Shown: positions 28,395 through 37,307 of the stretch, piece after piece
How positions within the stretch are numbered: position 1 is the first letter of the stretch
Layout of the letters: each line of letters starts with the position of its first letter
Source of the DNA: Candidatus Cloacimonadota bacterium
Lineage (GTDB): Bacteria > Cloacimonadota > Cloacimonadia > Cloacimonadales > JAIOQZ01
NCBI GenBank assembly: GCA_021108395.1
Contig: JAIOQZ010000032.1
Coordinates: 1 to 64,000, forward strand
DNA length: 64,000 nucleotides
Direction: 5' to 3'
Position numbers and translations under genes: made by a program
The notes under the pieces: generated by a model
What the model was told of the DNA's origin: nothing
What the model saw: the letters and a program-made list of their open reading frames with translations, nothing else
Databases searched by the model: none

Positions 28395-30702
28395 TCAACA
28401 TCACGGCTCGGTGCACCTGGTCTGTGCCTTCCGTACGCAGGCGCAGGAGATACACCCCGGAGGACACAGGGCGGCTTTCGTGGTCGAGACCGTGCCAGAT
28501 GACTCTGTGCCAGCCGGCTTCGTGGTGGCCGTCTGCGAGTGTAATTACTCGCTGCCCCAACAGGTTATACACTTCCAGCAGCGCCGGACCAGGGCTTGAC
28601 AGCCCAAAGCGCACCTCGGTGTCGGGATTGAACGGATTGGGGTAGTTGCCCTCGATGGTGGTGACCGCCGGGACGAGAGCGCCGTCGTCGAGCGCGGTGA
28701 TGTTCACCTCGACGGTGTTCGACGGCCCGCTTTCCCATTCGTCGCTGTAGATGGTGGTCACATAGTACTCGTGCACACCGGCAGGCACATCCATGTCAGT
28801 GTATTCGTTGGCGTAGCCGTTGACCAGTTGTTCATTGTCGCGATATACCCAGTAGCCTGTCACCGAGCGCACGGGGACGTCCCAGGTGAGGTGCACGTCG
28901 TTGCCATCGACCGAGGCTTCGAGGTTCATCGGCGCCTGGAAAACAACCTCGGCCACGACCGCGTCGCTGTGAGAGCTTTCGACGACTTCGTCGTAAACGG
29001 CTGTCATGGTGTAGCTGTGAGAGCCTTCGGGAAGGTCGGCCTCGATATAGGAGTCGATGGCCGCGTCGAGCTCGGCGATGAGCAGCGCGTTGCGATAGAT
29101 GTTATAGCCGGTCACGTTCAGGTCGTTGGCAGGCGGGTCCCACTCGAGCGTAACGTCGTTCTCGATGACCGACGTGACGAGATTGATTGGCGGGGTGTAG
29201 TCGGGCACCGTCACTGCGGCGATGTTGCCAGGATCGGACTGGCCGCCGGTGTACAGCGCCATTACCCAGTATAAATACTGGCCGCTATTCAGGCCGGTGT
29301 CGGTGTACTCGGTAAGGTCGGGGTCGTCTATCTGCACATGCGAAATGCCATTGCGGTAGAGCAGATAGCCCAGCAGCGAGCGGCTATTCTGGGGAGAATC
29401 CCAGTCGAGGGTGACGTCCCGTCCCAGCAGCGTTGCGGTGAGGTTGGCGGGCGGGTTCAGCGGTTCGATGATCTCAACCGTGACCTGGTTGGAAGGGAAT
29501 GACTCGCCTTCGTCCCACACGGCGGTGACATGATAAACATATGTGCCCCAGCTCAGATTGGCGTCGAGATAGTCGAGCACATCGGGCGACAGATTGGCGA
29601 TGACCGCGTCGTCGCGGTAGAGATTGTAGTTCAGCAGCACGAGGCGAGTGGTGTCTGGCGCTTCCCATGTCAGGGCGACGGTGTCGTTCTGGATCGTGGA
29701 GACGAGATTCTGCGGTGCGGGCAGCAAATTGATTGGCTGCACGAACGAGATGAACCGAGCGCTCACGCCGGTTATCTTGATGTCGAGAAGCGCACCGGTG
29801 CGGTCAGTTTCGTAAACCCCGCCGCTGTTGGAGCAAAGGATGTTGCCGCCGGGAAGCTCGTAAACACCGCGAAAACTGCCCCCGGCGGGCGGGCCGTAGT
29901 AACCGAGGTGAGCGCCGTCGGCGGCAAACTCATGTACCCCAGCTTCGTAGGCGCCCGTAGCGCTGAAGTTGGAACCGAGAATGGTGCCGCTCGGACAGAT
30001 AAACATTTGCTCGAACATGCCCGGCAGGGAGCAGAGGTCGGCAATCCAGGCGCCACTGGCGTCGTAGCGGTGCAGTTGGTCGCAGTCGCTGCCGTTGACG
30101 AGGAAATCGCCGACATCCTCGCGGTAGTTCACATCCCAGGGGCTGTCCAGCCCGCCGCCGCCCACAGGGACGAAGTTGCCCAGATAGTTGCCTTCGCCGT
30201 CGAACTCGGCGATGGCGTTGGCGTTTGCGCCCGATGCGACAGTGACGAAGATATGGGCGTCGTCCATGCGCACATACATGCCGCGAACGTTGTTGAGAAT
30301 ATCGGGATTGACGCCGCCCGCGGGCGCGAACAGACCGATGTAGTTGCCATCGAGGTCGTACTGATGCACGCAGTCCGCTGTCTGGTCGGACACCAGCAGG
30401 CGCGTACCATCAGGGTGCATCACGATTTCGATGGGTGTACCGCTGTTATTCGGGTCAAGCGTAATGAAGGCGGCATCGAGAAGGTCGCCGGTGTCGGGGT
30501 CGAACGACATGATGCAGTCGGTGGTGCTGTCGGGGATGAGAATCAGGCCTTCGGGCGGTATCTCGCGGGTTTCTCTGGTAGGTGAAGTGGCGACCCCGTT
30601 TCCGGCATCGCCGAGGCCAAGCTCTTCGATCTGCTCGGGAGTGAAGGCGATAAGCCCCGCCGCAGCGACGAGCGAGACGAGAATAAAGAAAAAGCGTTGC
30701 AT
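28390..30702 (-). CDS. Secreted NHL-like propeller + four Fn3 + sorting domain protein
   Basis: This 770-residue exoprotein has the signal peptide MQRFFFILVSLVAAAGLIAF, then an NHL/SMP-30-like propeller (about 35-310; phrases of the form HPDGTRLLVSDQTADCVHQYD). Four fibronectin-III-like domains (about 315-680) follow, each starting near PxNL and containing GYxxYRN. Last comes the C-terminal sorting-type domain (NYPNPFNPDTEVRFGL, SGVYLLRLR, terminal MLK). The start at ATG 30702 is supported by GGGGGAATT; the ORF-track start adds seven residues. It is probably surface-located. The propeller may bind a ligand at the end of the Fn3 stalk; the function is unknown. Confidence 0.85.
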   Translation of the reverse strand: MQRFFFILVSLVAAAGLIAFTPEQIEELGLGDAGNGVATSPTRETREIPPEGLILIPDSTTDCIMSFDPDTGDLLDAAFITLDPNNSGTPIEIVMHPDGTRLLVSDQTADCVHQYDLDGNYIGLFAPAGGVNPDILNNVRGMYVRMDDAHIFVTVASGANANAIAEFDGEGNYLGNFVPVGGGGLDSPWDVNYREDVGDFLVNGSDCDQLHRYDASGAWIADLCSLPGMFEQMFICPSGTILGSNFSATGAYEAGVHEFAADGAHLGYYGPPAGGSFRGVYELPGGNILCSNSGGVYETDRTGALLDIKITGVSARFISFVQPINLLPAPQNLVSTIQNDTVALTWEAPDTTRLVLLNYNLYRDDAVIANLSPDVLDYLDANLSWGTYVYHVTAVWDEGESFPSNQVTVEIIEPLNPPANLTATLLGRDVTLDWDSPQNSRSLLGYLLYRNGISHVQIDDPDLTEYTDTGLNSGQYLYWVMALYTGGQSDPGNIAAVTVPDYTPPINLVTSVIENDVTLEWDPPANDLNVTGYNIYRNALLIAELDAAIDSYIEADLPEGSHSYTMTAVYDEVVESSHSDAVVAEVVFQAPMNLEASVDGNDVHLTWDVPVRSVTGYWVYRDNEQLVNGYANEYTDMDVPAGVHEYYVTTIYSDEWESGPSNTVEVNITALDDGALVPAVTTIEGNYPNPFNPDTEVRFGLSSPGPALLEVYNLLGQRVITLADGHHEAGWHRVIWHGLDHESRPVSSGVYLLRLRTEGTDQVHRAVMLK

Positions 30703-30791
30703 GATAATTCCCCCAGTTTTCACTTTTCAACATGTCACAGTCGTAATCCTTCGACAAGTGATGGTGGGAGAGATATTTGGTTAACTCTTCA

Positions 30792-31994
30792 TCATTCCTC
30801 TTCAGTTGTTTCTGAACGTGAAGAGCATTCCTGCAATACACCTCTTCGTAAGCGCGCGTAGCGCATCCAACCCATCACTGCCATTGCAGATGCAAGAAGT
30901 GTTCCTAATACGAGCCAGCGAATACTCACGAGCAGTTGTCTGGCGGATTTTTGCGTCGTTTTCAGTTCCTTCGCTGTTTCGCGGGCGGCCTGCACTTCGT
31001 GGTCAAACTCGTCGGCGGAGCGATGCAGGTCGGCCACGAGTTGCTCGAGGCTTTCGATACGCAATTCGCGCTGGTGAAGAATGCTGTCGCGGGTGGCAAG
31101 CTGAAGAATGAAGCTCTGCTGCAAGGCGGTGCGTTCGAGCTCGGCGGCGAGCCGGTGATGTTTGAGCGCGTTTTCCGGCTGGCCGGCCTGCTCCTCCAGT
31201 TGCGCCAGCAAAGTATAGGCCTCGTGCATACTGGTGAGGTCGCCATGATTGTTGGCATAGGAAACAGCTTGCAAAGCGGTGGCGAGTGCGGTGGTTTGCA
31301 TTCCGCCGAGCCATTGCAGCCTGGCCAGTTCGAGGTCGAGGTCGGTGGCGCGAGGTTTGTTGCCGGCGGCGTGGGCGGCGGAGCGCACGTCTGGCAACAG
31401 CGCCAGCGCCTCCGTAAACATCCGCTGCGCCAGCAGCAGCTCGATGAGTGGAGCGCCGGCGAGCATCATGCCTCGGCTGTCATTGAGACGGCGGCTGTCC
31501 TCGAGCGCCTGGCCGAGATGCGTGGTGGCGCGGGCTGTGTCGGCCAGGGCAAGGTGTAGCTCGCCCAGTACCCGCCGAGTTGCAGATGCGCCACCGAGAT
31601 CGTCGAGGGTGACATAGCGCTGTAGGGCATCGTCCAGATGCTGCACGGCGCGCAGAGTGTCGCCGGTGAGCAGCATGGCGCGCCCCAGCGCCAGAAGTGT
31701 GGCTGGAAGCTGGTAACTGGCGCCGTGCTCTGTGGCCGCTTTCCAGGCGGCGCGTGCTTCGTAGAGCGAGGTACCGGCATCGTGCGGGTAGGCGTTCTCG
31801 AAGGCGGCGAGATGCCTGTCGATGGCGAGGAGGACGCTTTGCCGCTGCTGGGACGAAAGTGTGTCAACGGCGGTGTCTGCTGCGCTTGTATCCACAGAGT
31901 CGGACGGTGCAGCGGCAGGCGTACTGTGCGGCGGTGTTTGCGCGGCCAGTGACAACGCGGCAATGGTGAAAAAAAGCAGGCAGTAAACGCGCAT
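30792..31994 (-). CDS. TPR protein with coiled coil and C-terminal membrane segment
   Basis: This 400-residue protein has a signal-like N-terminus (MRVYCLLFFTIAALSLAAQ), a low-complexity threonine/aspartate-rich stretch, about five TPR-like helical repeats (about 105-310), a coiled coil (about 315-365) and one transmembrane segment (WLVLGTLLASAMAVMGWMRY) followed by a short cytoplasmic tail. This layout matches periplasmic TPR sensor modules that usually carry a kinase or DNA-binding output after the membrane segment, but here the output is missing. Its ATG follows the stop of the small cysteine-rich gene by one nucleotide (TGATATG), so the two are translationally coupled. The ORF-track start, 30 residues upstream, would run inside that gene. 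Confidence 0.78.
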   Translation of the reverse strand: MRVYCLLFFTIAALSLAAQTPPHSTPAAAPSDSVDTSAADTAVDTLSSQQRQSVLLAIDRHLAAFENAYPHDAGTSLYEARAAWKAATEHGASYQLPATLLALGRAMLLTGDTLRAVQHLDDALQRYVTLDDLGGASATRRVLGELHLALADTARATTHLGQALEDSRRLNDSRGMMLAGAPLIELLLAQRMFTEALALLPDVRSAAHAAGNKPRATDLDLELARLQWLGGMQTTALATALQAVSYANNHGDLTSMHEAYTLLAQLEEQAGQPENALKHHRLAAELERTALQQSFILQLATRDSILHQRELRIESLEQLVADLHRSADEFDHEVQAARETAKELKTTQKSARQLLVSIRWLVLGTLLASAMAVMGWMRYARLRRGVLQECSSRSETTEEE

Positions 31995-31995
31995 A

Positions 31996-32256
31996 TCAGC
32001 CCTTGGTGGTGATTTTATCTCCAGAGGGGGAGATGTCTTCTGAGGGGAAGCGCCCGAACCTGCTTTTCTCGCGCAAGCGAGCACACTGTTGTTGCTTGGC
32101 GCCCTTGCAATAGACCCTCTCCATACTCATGCAATATATCTCCATCAATTCACGATACTTGACCATAAATGCGCAAGTGTTCAGGTACGGGCATTCGCCT
32201 TTTTCTTTTTGTTGCAGCTTTGCTGTACCAATGCTGCGACGAGTTGGTTTTGCCAT
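31996..32256 (-). CDS. Small cysteine-rich protein, coupled to TPR protein
   Basis: The protein is 86 residues. AAAGGAGG lies 6 nt before ATG 32256, as strong a start as any in the window. The cysteines at 22, 28, 42, 50 and 58 follow the pattern C-x5-C-x13-C-x7-C-x7-C around CPYLNTC and VYCKGAKQQQC, which suggests a metal or Fe-S site. The N-terminus is basic (MAKPTRRSIG) and there is no signal peptide, so it is likely cytoplasmic. I cannot name the family. It is first in a two-gene unit with the TPR membrane protein, so it may be that protein's cytoplasmic partner, for example a redox or metal sensor. That role is inference. Confidence 0.72.
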   Translation of the reverse strand: MAKPTRRSIGTAKLQQKEKGECPYLNTCAFMVKYRELMEIYCMSMERVYCKGAKQQQCARLREKSRFGRFPSEDISPSGDKITTKG

Positions 32257-32373
32257 CTTCGGCCTCCTTTGACATACCGAAGGATGTAAGCAGGACACAG
32301 CATGGTGTCAATGATTTTAATAAATCGACTTGCCAAAATTTTGCGTAGGGCATTCCTTCGCTATGGAGGCGAT

Positions 32374-33576
32374 ATGCGCTCAGGCATCACTTGCACCTGT
32401 GTCGATTGTGGCCATACGTTTGCGCCGGACGACCCACAGTATCTCTGTCCGCGTTGCGGCGACCGAGCGGCGCCACTGCGGGGATTGCTCTATCTGAACT
32501 ACCCCGCGCTTGCCGCCGGAACCACACTCGACGGCCTCTCCTGTGCCGATTGGCTGCCACTGTTGCCGCTGTGTTCCGCCGGCTCACTGCCGCCATTGCG
32601 CGTGGGGCGCACACCGCTCTACCAGCGCACGGTGGACGGACGCGAGGTGTGGCTGAAGGATGATTCGCAGAACCCGACATGGTCATACAAAGACCGCGCG
32701 TCGGCGGTGGTGTCTGCCTATGCGCATGAGCACGGTCTCAAAACGATTGTCGTGGCCAGCACGGGCAACGCCGGTTCCTCGCTGGCGGGCATCTGTGCGG
32801 CGCAGGGGCAGCGGGCAGTGGTCATCGTGCCGGCGGCCGCCCCAGAGGCCAAGCTGATGCAGGCGCTCTGTTACGGGGCTACAGTAGTGCGCGTGGACGG
32901 CAACTACGACGATGCCTTCGAGCTGAGTCTGCGAGCTTCCGAAGCTTATGGCTGGTACAATCGCAACACTGCCTTCAACCCGCTCACCATCGAGGGCAAG
33001 AAGACCGCCGCCTTCGAGATTGCCTGCCAGATGGGCGCTCCCGACCGCGTGTTTGTGCCGGTTGGCGATGGTGTCATTGCCGCTGGTGTGTGGAAAGGCT
33101 TCATCGAGCTGCACAAAGCCGGGCTAATCGACAAAATTCCGTGCATGGCGCTGGTGCAGGCAACGGGCAGCGCCAACCTCGTACGCAACCTTGCTTCGCA
33201 GAACGGTGAGTTCCCACCGGCGCACACGCTGGCCGACTCGATCTGCGTAACCGTGCCGCGCAACCTCGGCATGATGCGCTATCTCGCCGCGCGCTATCCC
33301 TTTGAGACAATCACGGTGAGCGACGGCGCCATCATGGACGCGGCGCTGCACCTGGCGCAAACGCAGGGCTTGTTCGTCGAGCCGGCGGCCGGCGCCGCCT
33401 GGGCCGGTTGGCTCGCCGGCGGCGGGTCGTCAAGCGGGCGCGATGTGGTGTTGCTCACCGGCAGCGGACTCAAAGACATCGCCCCGCTACGTCGGCGTAT
33501 GACGATGCCTGCGCCCATCCGACCCGACCTGGACGCGCTTTCCTGCGCTCTGGGCAACCCCGATGGGGATATATGA
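32374..33576 (+). CDS. Threonine-synthase-like PLP enzyme with zinc-ribbon N-terminus
   Basis: This 400-residue fold-type-II PLP enzyme has an N-terminal zinc ribbon (CVDC and CPRC pairs, residues 9-28), the PLP lysine K106 in WSYKDRAS, the phosphate-binding STGNAGSSLAG loop, and a C-terminal GSGLKD motif. The closest family by motifs is threonine synthase. In this setting, ahead of molybdenum hydroxylase and DHOD-type genes, it may instead be an ammonia-lyase or beta-replacement enzyme; reductive purine-degradation loci in other bacteria also carry a fold-II PLP lyase (YgeX). The start at 32374 is fixed by GGAGGCGAT. Threonine biosynthesis genes are absent nearby, which weakens a housekeeping role. 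Confidence 0.82.
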   Translation: MRSGITCTCVDCGHTFAPDDPQYLCPRCGDRAAPLRGLLYLNYPALAAGTTLDGLSCADWLPLLPLCSAGSLPPLRVGRTPLYQRTVDGREVWLKDDSQNPTWSYKDRASAVVSAYAHEHGLKTIVVASTGNAGSSLAGICAAQGQRAVVIVPAAAPEAKLMQALCYGATVVRVDGNYDDAFELSLRASEAYGWYNRNTAFNPLTIEGKKTAAFEIACQMGAPDRVFVPVGDGVIAAGVWKGFIELHKAGLIDKIPCMALVQATGSANLVRNLASQNGEFPPAHTLADSICVTVPRNLGMMRYLAARYPFETITVSDGAIMDAALHLAQTQGLFVEPAAGAAWAGWLAGGGSSSGRDVVLLTGSGLKDIAPLRRRMTMPAPIRPDLDALSCALGNPDGDI

Positions 33577-33624
33577 AACGCTTTGCGCCCGCGATAATCA
33601 ATCAAGCGCCGAAGGATGAACCCG

Positions 33625-35778
33625 ATGCCTGAACTACACCGCGTAGATGCCCGCGACAAGCTTCTGGGACGCACCCGCTACATCGACGACGTTAATCCGC
33701 CGGGTGTGCTGCACGCTGCATTCGTGGTCAGTCCGGCGCACCGAGGCCGCATTCGCCGCGTCGTTCTGCCGCCCGGTTTTGACCAGGCAGCCTTCACCAT
33801 CGTTGGCTCGGGCGACATTCCCGGCGTCAACCTCGTGCCGGAGCCGGTGAGCGATGAGCCGTTCCTGGCCGTGGACGAGGCGCTTTGGCGCGGTCAGCCC
33901 ATCCTGGCGGTGGCGCACCCCGACCGCGACACTGCCCGCGCCTTCGCCCGTGCCGTGCAGGTGGTGGTGGACGAGGAAGAAGCCGTCACCGACCCGGCAA
34001 TCGCACTGGACGACGAGAGCCGCGTGTTTGGACGCGAGCTGCTCATCGATCACGGGACGCACGAGCCGCCAGAGGAGCGCTGGCTGCACCTGAGCCGCAC
34101 CTACACCACGCCACACCAGGAGCAGGCCTACCTCGAGCCGCAGGGAATGCTGGCCGAGTGGGACGTAGATGCCCGGCACATGCGCGTCACCGGCTCGATG
34201 CAGTGCCCGTTTTTCGTCAAAGAGGCGGTGGAAGTCATCCTGGGCGACGAGGTGGCCGAGGTGAGCGTTTGCCAGGCCGAGGGCGTGGGCGGAGCGTTTG
34301 GCGGCAAAGAGGACTTTCCCAATGTGATGGCCGGCACGGTCGCCCTGCTGGCCTGGCGTAGCGGGCAGCCGGTGAAGCTGGTGCTTGAACGCGATGACGA
34401 CCTGCTGATAACCCCCAAGCGTCACCCCAGCCGCATCACCATCGAAAGCTGGACAGACCGCACCAGTGGCCGCTTGCGGCGGCTGGACATCGACTATCGG
34501 CTGGACGCAGGCGCCTGCCAGACGCTGTCGCCGGTGGTGCTGGCGCGTGGCGTGCTGCATGTGGCGGGGGGGTACTCGTGCCCGGCAGTGCGCGTTCGCG
34601 GGCGGCTGTTTCACAGCGACACCCCGCCAAACGGCGCCTTTCGCGGTTTTGGCGCGCCTCAGGGGCTGTTCGCGCTCGAAGCGCACATCGACGATATCGC
34701 CGCCGAGCTTTCTCTGGATCCGGCAACCTTCCGTCAGCGGAACGTCATGCATGCCGCCGACAGCTTTCCCACCACGCAGCCGGTCGCCGAGGACAACCTC
34801 GCCGACTGCCTGAACGAATTGTTGAGCCAATGCAGCTACGACAGCCTTCGCGCCGACATCGACACCTGGAACATGGCTCACCGCCACAAGCTGGGCATTG
34901 GCCTCAGCCTGGGGTTTCACGGGGGTGGTTACACGGGTGGCGGCGAGACCCGCCTGGCCTCCCGCGTTTGCATCACGCTACACCCAGACGGCGCCGCCGA
35001 GGTGCTGGCGGCCAACGTCGAGATGGGACAGGGGGCGTCCACCACACTGGCTGTCTGTGCCGCACAGGGCCTCGGCCTGCCGCTTTCCCGCGTTCGCACA
35101 GCGGTGCCAGATACCGCCCGCGTTCCCAACAGCGGCCCCACCGTCGCTTCACGCACCATCTACATCGTGGGCAACATGCTACGGCGGTTGGGGGCGAACA
35201 TCCGCGAGGAGCTGGGTGACATCGACGAGTGGTGCGAGAAAGCCGGTGACGAACTGCCGCGCACCTTCGAGGCAACCTATCAGCCAGACCCCGCCGCGAC
35301 CTTTGACGAAGACACATATCGCGGCGCCGCCTACCGCCACTATTCATGGGCCGCCTGCGCCGCGATGGTGCAGGTGGACGCCGACACCAGCGAGGTGCGC
35401 ATCGAGAAGATGTGGTCGGTGGTCGATGCCGGTGCGCTGGTGCATCCGGGCATCGCCATGGGGCAGGTGTATGGCGGCATGACACAAGCCTGCGGGTGGT
35501 CGCTGGGCGAGTGGTGGCACAAGCCAGGGCATGGCCGCCTGGGGAGCCTCACCGACTACGCATTGCCCACAGCAGTGGACGCCCCGCCGTTCGATGTGCG
35601 TTTTCTGCACACTGACAGCGACATCAGCAAGGGGCTGGGCGAACTGCCAATGGACTACCCCGCGCCTGCCGTGCGCAACGCCGTACTGCACGCCACCGGC
35701 ATAGCCATAGACGACCTGCCGCTGTTACCGGAGCGACTGGCCGCACGGCTGAGAAAGGACAACACATCAGTTTGCTGA
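33625..35778 (+). CDS. Molybdenum hydroxylase large subunit (xanthine dehydrogenase type)
   Basis: This 717-residue molybdopterin-binding subunit of the xanthine dehydrogenase family has an a/b-hammerhead N-terminal domain (about 1-110). Cofactor motifs follow: GVGGAFGGKED, FRGFGAPQG, MGQGAST, and a late LGELPMDYPAP in place of the usual catalytic-glutamate GEPP loop. It hydroxylates purines or related heterocycles at the Mo centre and passes electrons to the [2Fe-2S] and FAD subunits encoded downstream. I start at ATG 33625, with GAAGG 9 nt upstream. Its stop lies within the first of three stem-loops that separate it from the small-subunit genes. The substrate is not fixed by sequence; a carbon-monoxide or aldehyde role is less likely but open. 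Confidence 0.88.
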   Translation: MPELHRVDARDKLLGRTRYIDDVNPPGVLHAAFVVSPAHRGRIRRVVLPPGFDQAAFTIVGSGDIPGVNLVPEPVSDEPFLAVDEALWRGQPILAVAHPDRDTARAFARAVQVVVDEEEAVTDPAIALDDESRVFGRELLIDHGTHEPPEERWLHLSRTYTTPHQEQAYLEPQGMLAEWDVDARHMRVTGSMQCPFFVKEAVEVILGDEVAEVSVCQAEGVGGAFGGKEDFPNVMAGTVALLAWRSGQPVKLVLERDDDLLITPKRHPSRITIESWTDRTSGRLRRLDIDYRLDAGACQTLSPVVLARGVLHVAGGYSCPAVRVRGRLFHSDTPPNGAFRGFGAPQGLFALEAHIDDIAAELSLDPATFRQRNVMHAADSFPTTQPVAEDNLADCLNELLSQCSYDSLRADIDTWNMAHRHKLGIGLSLGFHGGGYTGGGETRLASRVCITLHPDGAAEVLAANVEMGQGASTTLAVCAAQGLGLPLSRVRTAVPDTARVPNSGPTVASRTIYIVGNMLRRLGANIREELGDIDEWCEKAGDELPRTFEATYQPDPAATFDEDTYRGAAYRHYSWAACAAMVQVDADTSEVRIEKMWSVVDAGALVHPGIAMGQVYGGMTQACGWSLGEWWHKPGHGRLGSLTDYALPTAVDAPPFDVRFLHTDSDISKGLGELPMDYPAPAVRNAVLHATGIAIDDLPLLPERLAARLRKDNTSVC

Positions 35779-35904
35779 CGAAGTCAGCAAACTGCGTTTT
35801 GTGTTTGCTTTATGAAAAGCAAATCAGAGATAGCTTGAGTTAAACTGAGGGTGAATGCGTATTGTAATACGCTGAATCCCTGAAGTTTAGCTCAAGATGC
35901 TCTG
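35768..35904 (+). promoter_or_regulatory. Three consecutive stem-loops between hydroxylase subunit genes
   Basis: Stem 1 is CAGTTTGCTGAC-GAA-GTCAGCAAACTG (35768-35794, 12 bp perfect, overlapping the large-subunit stop), followed by a T-rich stretch. Stem 2 is TTTGCTTT-ATGA-AAAGCAAA (35804-35823). Stem 3 is an 80-nt imperfect palindrome (35825-35904) with matched CAGAG/CTCTG, CTTGAG/CTCAAG, TAAACT/AGTTTA and GCGTATT/AATACGC blocks. Together they fill most of the 168-nt gap within an otherwise tightly packed operon. They could act as an attenuator, a processing site or a small mobile palindrome. Confidence 0.75.
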
Positions 35905-35946
35905 ACCTGTATCCTGAAGATAACAAAATGGCAAAGAGAGATTGCA

Positions 35947-36459
35947 ATGAGTAATTACATACTGAAACAGTTTAGTCAACAGCCTGCCATGATAGACATC
36001 AGCTTCACGCTCAACGGCGAGACAACGACCATCACCACCGACCCGCTGCGCCGCCTGCTCGACATCCTGCGCGACGACCTGGGCTTAACCGGCACAAAGG
36101 AAGGCTGCGGCGAGGGTGAATGCGGCGCCTGCACCGTGCTGCTGGACGGCAAGCCCGTCACCTCGTGCATCGTGAACGCAGTGGCGGTGCATGGCCACGA
36201 TGTCACCACCATCGAAGGCGTCAGCGCCTCGCCCGACGGCCGCCTGTTGATTGACTGCCTGTACGAGGCCGAAGCGGTGCAGTGCGGGTTCTGCTTTCCG
36301 GGCATCGTCATGAGCGCACTGGCCTACATGCGCGCCGGGGGCATCGCCGACAACGAGCGCATCCGTGCCGCGCTGGCCGGAAATCTGTGCCGCTGCACTG
36401 GCTACGAGTTCATCGTGAAGGGGGTGGCAGAGGCCTGCCGCCGCTGGAGAGACCTATGA
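35947..36459 (+). CDS. Molybdenum hydroxylase [2Fe-2S] subunit
   Basis: This 170-residue iron-sulfur subunit has a plant-type ferredoxin domain with C54, C59, C62 and C74 (CGEGECGAC motif) and a helical second [2Fe-2S] domain with C113, C116, C148 and C150 (CGFC, CRC). It carries electrons from the Mo centre to FAD. The first 14 residues (MSNYILKQFSQQPA) are unusual for the family, and translation could instead begin at Met15 (35989), where homology starts; AGAGAGA before 35947 favours the longer form. The stop overlaps the FAD subunit gene by ATGA. The subunit order large, FeS, FAD is one of the known arrangements. Confidence 0.9.
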   Translation: MSNYILKQFSQQPAMIDISFTLNGETTTITTDPLRRLLDILRDDLGLTGTKEGCGEGECGACTVLLDGKPVTSCIVNAVAVHGHDVTTIEGVSASPDGRLLIDCLYEAEAVQCGFCFPGIVMSALAYMRAGGIADNERIRAALAGNLCRCTGYEFIVKGVAEACRRWRDL

Positions 36460-37307
36460 ACACGCTCATCCCAGACTCACTCGGCCAGTTGCTCGAACTA
36501 CTGGCGGAGAATATCCCTGGTACCGAACTACTGGCTGGTGGCACCGACTTCAACGTCCAATGCCGCAAGGGCGTATTGAACCCGAATCGCGTGCTCTGCA
36601 TCGGGCATCTCGATGAACTGAAAGGCATTCGGCTGGACGGCGAACACCTGCGCCTGGGTGCGCTCACGACCTTTGCCGAAGTGGTTGCGAACGAGCTATT
36701 GCAAGGCCACGTACCGGATTTCTGTCGTGCTCTGGCTCACTTCGCCTCGCCGCCGGTGCGCAACCTGGCTACGTTAGGCGGCAATATCGCCAACGCCTCG
36801 CCCACCGCCGACAGCGTCCCGCCGTTGCTGGTGCGCCTGGCCAGTCTGGAGCTGCGCAGCGTTCGCGGTGTGCGCCAGTTGCCGCTGAACGAGTTCTTCA
36901 CTGGCTACAAGCGCACCGCAATGGCCCAAGATGAACTCATCACCGCCGTGCTGCTGCCCGTGAACGCCGAGGACGGCCTGCATTCATACTGGCGCAAGGT
37001 GGGCACACGGCGGGCGCTCACCATCGCCAAGCTCTCGCTGGCCGGCATGGGCCGCATCGAGAACGGCCAACTGTCCGAGTGCCGCCTGGCCGCCGGCGCC
37101 CTGAACGAGTACCCCCGCCGACTGACCGCCGTGGAGCAACACGCGCTTACCACGCCGCTGGCCGCCATCACCCGCGAAAGCCTGAACGAGGCTCTGCGCC
37201 GCGACATCACGCCCATCGACGACCTGCGCTCGGACGCCGACTATCGCTTCGAGACCTGCCTTAACCTGCTGCAAACCTGCCTGCGCGACTGGAGTGACCA
37301 TGCCTGA
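36456..37307 (+). CDS. Molybdenum hydroxylase FAD-binding subunit
   Basis: This 283-residue CoxM/XdhB-type flavin subunit has the FAD-binding loops LLAGGTDFN (about 27-35) and ATLGGNIANASPTAD (about 107-121). A C-terminal four-stranded domain ends near the YRFETC segment. It passes electrons from the [2Fe-2S] subunit to NAD or another acceptor. ATG 36456 overlaps the previous stop by 4 nt and has GGAGAG upstream; the ORF-track start at 36282 runs through the FeS gene in another frame. The 3' end overlaps the DHOD-type gene by 8 nt, so all three are translated as one unit. Confidence 0.9.
   Translation: MNTLIPDSLGQLLELLAENIPGTELLAGGTDFNVQCRKGVLNPNRVLCIGHLDELKGIRLDGEHLRLGALTTFAEVVANELLQGHVPDFCRALAHFASPPVRNLATLGGNIANASPTADSVPPLLVRLASLELRSVRGVRQLPLNEFFTGYKRTAMAQDELITAVLLPVNAEDGLHSYWRKVGTRRALTIAKLSLAGMGRIENGQLSECRLAAGALNEYPRRLTAVEQHALTTPLAAITRESLNEALRRDITPIDDLRSDADYRFETCLNLLQTCLRDWSDHA

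Noticed and set aside
35920-35950. Sigma-54 promoter (TGGCA...TTGCA) before the FeS subunit
   Set aside because: The GG to GC spacing is 12 nt, not the required 10.
36282-36455. Upstream start of the FAD subunit
   Set aside because: It would overlap the whole 3' end of the FeS gene in another frame; ATG 36456 overlaps the stop by 4 nt and has a ribosome-binding site.
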